This document shows positions 57,073 to 64,000 of a stretch of DNA of 64,000 bases, in pieces. The translations under genes and the position numbers were made by a program. Location: positions 1,759,950 through 1,823,949 of the forward strand of contig JAJEKV010000061.1 of the NCBI GenBank assembly GCA_021234155.1, given 5' to 3'. This stretch comes from Isoetes taiwanensis (Eukaryota; Streptophyta; Lycopodiopsida; Isoetales; Isoetaceae). The notes beneath the pieces are model-generated. The model had not been told where the DNA came from, did no database searches, and saw only the letters and a list, made by a program, of their open reading frames with translations. The number at the start of each line of letters is the position of its first letter. Position 1 is the first letter of the stretch.

Positions 57073-59588
57073 TGTAACGACCCTTTTAGTGCTGTGTCTT
57101 AGAGTATGACATTTAGGACTATACAAATACATTAGTTAAGGTTATTTAAGCCTTTAATATATTTAAGTTAAAAGGTGAGCACCATAAAATAGGGGAGCAA
57201 GGCTCGTGACCTGTGTCAAGGGATGCCATGCTAAATCTGGCACACCCTTCTGATTAGAAAGATGCCTAATCGAGCCTTAGGATGCCTGGCAGTATGACAG
57301 ATTGCCAACTATATTTTCTGCATTTAGCCAAACTATAAATATTTGGCCATTAGATTAAATTAGACCAATGGGATAATGCCAAATGATTTTTGCCCATGTG
57401 GCTAAAACGTATATAATGTGGCTAAAACGTATATAAGAGAATCTGATGGATAAGAAGGAGCTTGAGGCAAAACCAAAGACGAAGGAAGGAGGAGGAAGGA
57501 GCTGGAAGCAAACCGGGATCAAGCGGATTTTAGGCGAAAAAGAGCTGAGAATTAAGAGGTGGGGATGTGCATGACTGCTTGGCGTCTTTTTCTGTTGTAG
57601 CTCTTATGAAGTCAAGGAATAGAAGAGAAATTGGGTTCGGAACCGTGAAGCCATCAGTGAGATCGACCCCTGCCCTGAATTTCTACATCCAAATCCGAGT
57701 TACTTCGGAATTCTTGCATGGAAACCTCTGCTAAGTATGTAGCCTTATGTGAATTTGCAGAAGAAAGCTGGTAAACTGCCATGGAGCCAACTATCCGCCG
57801 TATTCTGCCCTGTAGACAGTTGGGTCAGTCTAATTCGGTTCCATGCGTAAGAATTTGAGCCCCTGATAAGGATTTTCGGCCCAACCCTGTGCAACTCCAA
57901 GCTCTTCCGGTAGAAATTGTTGTATCTGAGCATTTGTTCTGTCTGCCAATCGACCGCTTTTGCATGCTTGATGCTTGAATCACGTAGAAAACCTGGCTTG
58001 GGAGTTAAAATCTGACTCCATAGCGTGATTCTGGGTCTTTGGCAGTCCGGCCTTTGAGTCTTGTGGATTGGCTCCTGTGACAAACGCTTTATGCTGGCCT
58101 TGCTTTTCAAAGCATCCAACCCCTTTATGCCGGAAATCGGCTTTGCCTTGATAGTAATCTAATGGGGGGTACCGCTTTGCCCATCTATCCGGCTGGGTCT
58201 GCACATTGGCCGCCATCTCTTCGTCTGTTACACTCTGTGATTTTAGAGGGATATTAGGATCTGGTATCCCTAATGCTTAAATGAATATTAAAATCCTAAC
58301 CATGGCTTTAATTTATAGACTATGCTTTATTGAGACTATAGAGTCCCTCCTTAGAGACTTAGTTGTATGCTTGGTTAGGAACCGAACTTGAAGTTACCTT
58401 TGAATACACATCGGCCTTAACAAGCCTTGGTGATTTCCGTAAACATTCATGACAAATTTATGCTTTAACCTATACGGTGTTATGAGTAATGGCCTTTGCA
58501 TATGGGATTATTTTGCTTGAGATTTATATTATTGCTAGTGGTTAACTATTGTTGCAATGCGTGCTTACTGCTCTAAAATAGGATTGCCAGTGCTTATGGT
58601 TGTGCTGCGACATATGGGTCTCTTGCATGAATGATGTATAGCATTTAAGAATATGAGTTGAATCTATCTTGTGGAGATTTATACTATGCAAAGATTCTTA
58701 TACTGTATGTTGTGGCATTTGGCATTGCATTTAACAGCCCATCTTCGGAGGGGTTGGGCGGCCGTGTGACTCTGCATCTGTGGCCAGAGGAGAGGGCTAG
58801 ACGGATGAGGCTAAGGGGAGAGCCCCCTTGTGTTAAGGCCTATACATACAGTCGATTGGAATATGTCTCCTTGGGGTCGCGACCCAAGGGAAAAGTTGGA
58901 CTGGATCAGAGATCCTAGCCTAGACATGTAGTTCTGCATTGAGACTTGAGATTGTTTGAGAATTGTCATCTAACCTTGTTCCCCCACTTAGTCTCTGTGG
59001 ACTAACCCCTTCTTGCTTGTTGTATGTTGCTAAAGATGGCACGTCCGGTTGAACCAAACATCACGTTACACTTGGATTCCTTCGTAACGTGGTGGTTCCG
59101 AGAGACCGGGGATGAGCCAGAGTTGGTGTCAAAGCACCGAATCTATGAGCTGCTGATTGATCTCTTCAGACAGATTTATTATGAGCAGAGGCAACCGCAG
59201 GTTGGCCTCTTGGATAGAGAGTCTGGAGAAGAACCCTCAGGAGATTCTAGTTCTCCTGGGTCCTCTTCAATCACCTCGGATGGGGCATCTGAGTGATCTG
59301 CTATGTTTTGTTGTGCAGACATCTGTTGTTTTCGTTTGGACATGTTGTTAGCATATCTTTTGTATAAGCTTCGAGACTATATGTTGTATAGTATCTCATG
59401 TGGTGATGCGGTCTTGTAATGTGCGCACCTAAACTATGTGTATTTTGGGATCTTATGAATATGAATTAGAAGTTTTGACAGCTCCTGTGTGATTTGTATT
59501 GCTACGATAGTTAGGTTTATCTTGCTTTAAGTGTTGTTATGTTATAACGCGGCCGACGGCCCAGACCGGGAGGGCTGGGTCCATCTCA
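57073..59588 (+). repeat. 3' LTR
   Basis: Starts TGTAACGACCC and ends GTCCATCTCA, 2516 bp. It includes about 815 bp (58079-58893) absent from the 5' LTR, and a local duplication GTGGCTAAAACGTATATAA (about 57401 and 57419) over the TATA box. Confidence 0.93.
59034..59296 (+). CDS. Small ORF inside the 3' LTR
   Basis: 87 codons from ATG 59034: MARPVEPNITLHLDSFVTWW, ELVSKHRIYELLIDLFRQIY, then an acidic Ser-rich tail. The 5' LTR has the same sequence at about 49980-50240 with a frameshift near 50040. No family recognised. Conservation between LTRs only shows common origin, so it may not be translated. Confidence 0.3.
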
Positions 59589-59593
59589 GCTTT

Positions 59594-61405
59594 CATGCTC
59601 CAATAGCTTTTTCATTAGATGTTCTGGATGTGCATCAAGTGTGTCTGCAAATGTCAATACTAGAGGACTTATTGTGGGTTTATACAATCAGGGCACCTAG
59701 AGCAAAAGGCTTGTTTTGATCCAGCTTCAAAAGAGATAATCTCTAGGGCAGGATTAGGCTATAATTGCAAAAGGGATGCAATCAATAAGGTTTGCAAATT
59801 ATCTGTGGAGTATGATTTTGGTAATGGTTGCCCGACATATGGGGGTTAGGGGTTTTGAAAAAAATTGTTCAGGTTTGCTCTCTGCCATGGTCGTCATGGG
59901 GGAAGTAGGTGGCATGCTCTCCATGTGCTGGGGAGATGGCGACCATGCTTAGGACGGACGGATGGTGTTCTTTGCTCTTTTGGATTGTACTCCGCATATG
60001 GCATGCCAAGAACGGCCCTGAAATTGTGACCGTCCTCTGTTTCTAATGTTGGAAGATAAATCCGACCTGATGGACTACAGCCGGCTCTTCCTTTCTGTTG
60101 TGGTCCCTGTTTAGGTTTTTGTAGGGCAGAGCCAGCCTTGTTCTGCTGTATTTCAACCATTGGTGAGGTTTACAAGCTCAACGATTGCTGAGGTTTACAA
60201 GCTCTGCTTTAGATTATGCACAGGATTTCACGCACTTCAGTGGCAGGTAGGGCTTCAGATATAGAAGAACAGATAGAATGGAGCGGTTGATGTGGAATCA
60301 CTCTTAGATTCATCCAGGCATCAATGGCACCCGAGTTTAGGGTGCATGTTGAGCCGAGCTGGGTGGTTTGGAGGTTCAGAAGCAGATGAATGACGTCTCC
60401 TGACATTTTCTTTCTTCTTTTACGATGGTTCGTGAACCTGTATTTGCCATTGCCATACGTATTTTTATACGTATATACATACGTTGGGGAGCGCCAAAAT
60501 ATACAGGGTGTGATGTGTATATGTGTGGACCCTAGATCTGGCATATTTGTAGGAATATGCCAAAATCCAATGAACCTTAAAAAATAAGGAGTGAACAATA
60601 AGGACTGATGCCAAAATTGAATTCTATGGCAATATATATTATTCAAGAATACATGAAACAACCAGAAGTTCAGAGAGCCTTACCATGAACTGAGAAACTA
60701 GAACAACACGAATCTGCATAAAGCCTTGGCATCACTAGATTTGCTCGCCTTATATAGGGAGGGTGCCCCACTTTGGAACAGGGCCCCTTTTTTGACGCCA
60801 CATGGGGACGACTGTGGCCCAGGTGTGCTGCTTTTGGCACTCCTCTATTACCTAATAGGCACAAAAAGCATTACCAGAATGGATTAGGTTTTGTTCTTCC
60901 ACGGTCCCTTTTTTTAGGGTGGACGACACAACATCAATCCCTTGTATTCGACATGGCCTCCTCCATGGATCACACAAGGACTGCAGCCACACAAACGAAG
61001 ACCTATCTGGCACAGCATTTGACCTACATTTGGCTCGTGGCTGGGAGATTTGGAAGCAGATATTACTGGTAACTTTTTGCCCTTTTTGCATGTATGCTCT
61101 TCTAAGATTGGCGGCAAAATCATCAGATCTGAAGATCTTTTTGCCACATATTTTTCCAGAAACATCTTCTTTTTGGCGTCATTTACTTGCACGGGACATG
61201 CTCTTCCAATTGCAAATCGACTCTTTGCTGGCTTCTTTGATTCCCGCCAATGTAATGTGTATTCCCTCCAATTGTGCACATAAGAGGGCAAGCAATTGCA
61301 TTCTCTTGCTCAGTTCTATCAATCAAGCCAATTACCCTGTATCTGTTCCTTCCAGGCTTTTCTTGAAAAAGCATTCAAGATCATTTCCTACCTCCTGCTA
61401 TTGCA
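59594..61405. other. No gene identified
   Basis: Several frames of 80-150 codons on both strands (for example 59894-60160 -, 60209-60661 -, 60919-61422 +) overlap one another and show no domain. A poly-T/CCC-rich stretch near 60900 could be a transposon margin of the element that follows. Confidence 0.35.
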
Positions 61406-63218
61406 ATGCAACTGAGGGGTAGAAAGATTCCAGTCCCTAATCCTGTGCCTCCATTGCCTCCAGTCAAGAACAGTAGAGGCAAGTCCACTTTATTGTATAG
61501 CCAATCAGAGAGTAATGCATTGGGAGGGAAGAGGATCAGATCAATGGAAAGGGGTAGTTGGACCATGGATGCCATGAATGAAGCTATAGATGCCATAGAT
61601 AATGGAATCCTTAGTATGAGAAAAGCTTCAGCCCATTATGGAATCCCATTGACTACTCTTAGAAGGTGGCTAAATGGGCAGACCGAAGTGAAATTTGGTG
61701 TCAAGCCTAAAGGTTTAACAAAGGAGGAAGAGGAGGATATTGTCAATTGGTGCATGGAGATGGCTAAGGAGGGAAGAGGCGTTACTCTAGAGTTTCTAAG
61801 GGAAATGGTAAGTGAAATGTGTATTAATAGGATTACTTGCTTCAAGGATGGCTTGCCTGGTAAAAAATGGTGGAGGAAATTCAAAGAGAGACATCCCGAT
61901 TTGAGTCTAACCTTAATGAAGGCTACTTTACTCTAATAAGAGAGTGAAGGCTATGTCCTCCACTAACCTTAATGAGTTCTACTCTACCCTAAAGGAATTG
62001 TATGCAAAATTCCACTTCCAGCCTTCTACAATTTGGAACTGTGATGAATGTGGCGTGCAAGCTGGTGCCAGGACAGGAATGAGAATTTTAGTCAAGAAAG
62101 GTATAAGGAATGTCCACGAGACCATCCCCAAAAGTCGAGAATGGCTTACTGTTTTATCATGTGTGAGTGCATCCGGGTATAGAATGCCTTGTTTATATGT
62201 ATTCAAAGGGACCAGATTAAGGTATAGGGACCTCATGGCTGGTTGCGAGCCAGGGGCAGCTATGGCTTTCCAAAAAAGGCTTGGATAACTAATCCTTTGT
62301 GGGATGCATGGCTGGATCACTTTGCAATGAATGTACCAGGGGGTATTAGTCCTGATAAGCCACATTTATTGATATGTGACGGGCATGGCTCTCATAAATC
62401 ATTGAGTGCAATTCAACATGCAAGAGACATTGGCTTGCATATCCTACTTTTGCCTCCACATACATCACACAAATTGCAACCACTTGACGTTGCTTGTTTT
62501 TCCCCATTCAAAACTGCCTCAAGAAATTGAGGGGAAGGTACGTGCACACAAACAGACTTACGGAGCCCTCTAAAGAGGATTTGGCTGCAATTGTCTCCCA
62601 AGCTATTCGTGAATCCTTAACCTAATCTAACATTTTGGCAGGTTTTGCAAAGACTGGAATATGGCCTTTCAATGATAGGGCAGTCTCTCCTGATCCACTT
62701 GCCAATGATGTGGTGGTTGCTGATTCCGAAGAGGAGGCAGAAGAAGGTAATGAAAATGATGAATTGGCCGCTCAAATCTTGCATGAATTTTGGCAAAACA
62801 ACGTGACCTTGCTGAACATGTTATTAATGTTCCCATTGAGCATCCACTTCCACCTAATGTTGCACCTCCTACTGCTCCTCCTACTGCTATTTCACCTCCT
62901 ATTGCACCTCCTACTGTTGCTAGGCAGAATACTAATGCACAACATGGTGCATTGCCAAGGGCCAAAAGGTCTAAACTACCTGAGGCATTGCAAGGGAGGT
63001 TGTTTGTTACCTCCCATGAGATGATAGCTGCTAGAATTGAGCAAGATAGACTCAACAAAGAAGCTGCCAGGGTTAGGCAAGAGAAGATGGAAGAGAAGAA
63101 GGCATTGCAGGCTGCTAGAAAGAAGGCCAAAGAGCTAGAGGCTTTAGAGAAGGCTGCTGCTAAGGCAAGGCAACTAAGGCAGCAGGAAGAAAGGTTCGAT
63201 CAAGTGTCAAGACCATGA
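61406..63218 (+). pseudogene. Pogo-like DDE transposase (CENP-B/Tigger/Jerky type), frameshifted
   Basis: Segment 1 (61406-61936): N-terminal helix-turn-helix (SMRKASAHYGIPLTTLRRWL), then a CENP-B-type second domain (EEDIVNWCMEMAKEGRGVTL, GKKWWRKFKERHPDLSLT). Segment 2 (61944-62280): NCDECGVQAG, with the first catalytic Asp. Segment 3 (62260-62525): LLICDGHGSHKSLSAIQHAR, with the second Asp, and PPHTSHKLQPLDVACFSPFK, with the third, 35 residues later. Segment 4 (62530-62790): GRYVHTNRLTEPSKEDLAA and AGFAKTGIWPFN. The last part (62790-63218) is Pro-rich, then a long Lys/Glu/Ala helix. Four frameshifts and a stop at about 62623 make it inactive. Flanking inverted repeats and the TA duplication were not found. 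Confidence 0.88.
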
Positions 63219-63554
63219 GGAGGGGAGCACAAGGTTCAGATCTGCATACTTTCAAGACCATGGTGCGGAATACCAAGTGTAGGTTTCTTGTTCATGAATT
63301 ATTTGGAGAGAAAAATCTAAAAAAAAGCAATGATCTTGAATTTTGAGCAAGTCAAGGCTAGGGAAAGGGCCAAAGCAAAATTGTCCAAAATTAGGGACCC
63401 AAAAAAGCGGGTTTTACCACAGTTTATGAATGGTTCTTAAGCGTGCTAAACTAGCATGGCTAACTGACGTGGTAAATTTATATGGTCCTCAATGCGTTTA
63501 GATGTCACAAGGCATGATTGTTTGATGACTTGAAGCCTTGCATGTTTAGTAGAT
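63219..63554. other. Transposon 3' flank, no gene identified
   Basis: Directly follows the transposase; includes AGGGACCCAAAAAAGCGGG, a possible part of a terminal repeat, with no mate seen on the left. Confidence 0.3.
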
Positions 63555-63690
63555 TGAAACCATAATGGTTTTAGTATAAATTACTAGTGTTTCGTCTTCC
63601 AAAACATTGTAAGTTAATCTATGAAACCATAATGGTTTCAATATAAAACACTAGTGTTTAATCTTCCAAAACATTATAAGTTAATTTGTG
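63555..63690. repeat. 68-bp tandem duplication
   Basis: GAAACCATAATGGTTT starts at 63555 and 63623; each copy continues with ACTAGTGTTT and CTTCCAAAACATT. Confidence 0.9.
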
Positions 63691-64000
63691 TAACACCATC
63701 TAATTTTATTTGCTTGAGTGTAGTGGTTTATTTGCCCAAACCCTTCCTAGTTTAGTTGGCGTGTTCTTTGAAGCGGTTAAGGCCAAATATTACTAATGTC
63801 TTATTTTTCAAAGCTGTAGTCCTACACACCTAGTGGCTCTAAGGATTTGAACCTCAGTTACCATTATCTCCAAAGTCTATACTTCAAAAATGCTTTAAAT
63901 CACATTCTTCTTATCTATGATATCCTATCCTATGAACATTTTTCCCATAAGAAACTGTTGGTACATCAGCTGAAGCTCCACAACACACTGTTAAACTAAT
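63691..64000. other. No feature seen to the window end
   Basis: About 300 bp with no gene, RNA or repeat recognised. Confidence 0.4.

Larger units (their letters stand above)
48824..59588 (+). mobile_element. Complete Ty3/gypsy chromovirus-type retrotransposon, inactive
   Basis: 10.8 kb, flanked by the perfect 5-bp target duplication GCTTT (48819-48823 and 59589-59593). Order: 5' LTR, primer binding site, gag with zinc knuckle, protease, reverse transcriptase, RNase H, integrase, chromodomain, purine-rich tract, 3' LTR. The chromodomain places it among plant chromoviruses; long LTRs and the RT wording suggest the Tekay/Del branch. Frameshifts and stops occur in every domain, and two later insertions (51656-52133; about 55360-56738) interrupt it. 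Confidence 0.95.

Overview
This is nuclear DNA of a land plant. The evidence is spliceosomal introns with GT..AG borders, an intact gene for the chloroplast light-regulated protein LIR1, fragments of a 12-oxophytodienoate reductase (OPR) gene, and a dense load of Ty3/gypsy, Ty1/copia, LINE-type and DNA transposons, all in AT-rich sequence. The mix (a DUF7869-like fragment, a pogo/CENP-B-type transposase and a bacterial-type amino-methyltransferase carrying introns) leans towards a non-seed plant (fern, lycophyte or bryophyte). That lean is inference; the species cannot be read from the sequence.

Layout. 1-18.4 kb is a tandem array of a non-coding unit of about 3.2 kb: three nearly identical full copies, a fourth cut short at a GAA tract, then two much older, diverged copies that carry very long (GAA)n tracts. 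Inside each unit is a ~110-nt block whose helices keep pairing while their sequence changes between copies; I regard this as the most novel signal in the window. 18.4-25 kb is a graveyard of retroelement ends, several sharing the signature GACGTTAAAA directly joined to a simple-sequence tail. 25.1-27.2 kb is a poly(A)-tailed retroposon carrying only a LINE ORF1-like (gag-like) reading frame, apparently inserted in a small gene of unknown function. 27.65-30.58 kb is bounded by inverted repeats of about 85 bp.

31.0-31.8 kb and 45.4-46.4 kb are two copies of one segmental duplication: the last OPR exon on + facing the 3' end of LIR1 on -. The 46-kb LIR1 is complete (three exons, 142 codons); the 31-kb LIR1 copy is truncated and has lost a splice donor; OPR is broken in both. 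32-35.9 kb is a decayed Ty1/copia element on the - strand, split by a LINE 3' end. 36.0-37.9 kb (- strand) is an intron-containing beta-class DNA amino-methyltransferase gene. 38-45 kb has only weak exon-like fragments and a repeated cruciform-forming block.

48.8-59.6 kb is one complete but inactive chromovirus-type Ty3/gypsy element with long LTRs, an initiator-Met-type primer binding site, a C-terminal chromodomain and a perfect 5-bp target duplication (GCTTT); two later insertions interrupt it. 61.4-63.2 kb is a frameshifted pogo-like DDE transposase. The only genes likely to make a normal cellular protein are LIR1 and, less surely, the methyltransferase.
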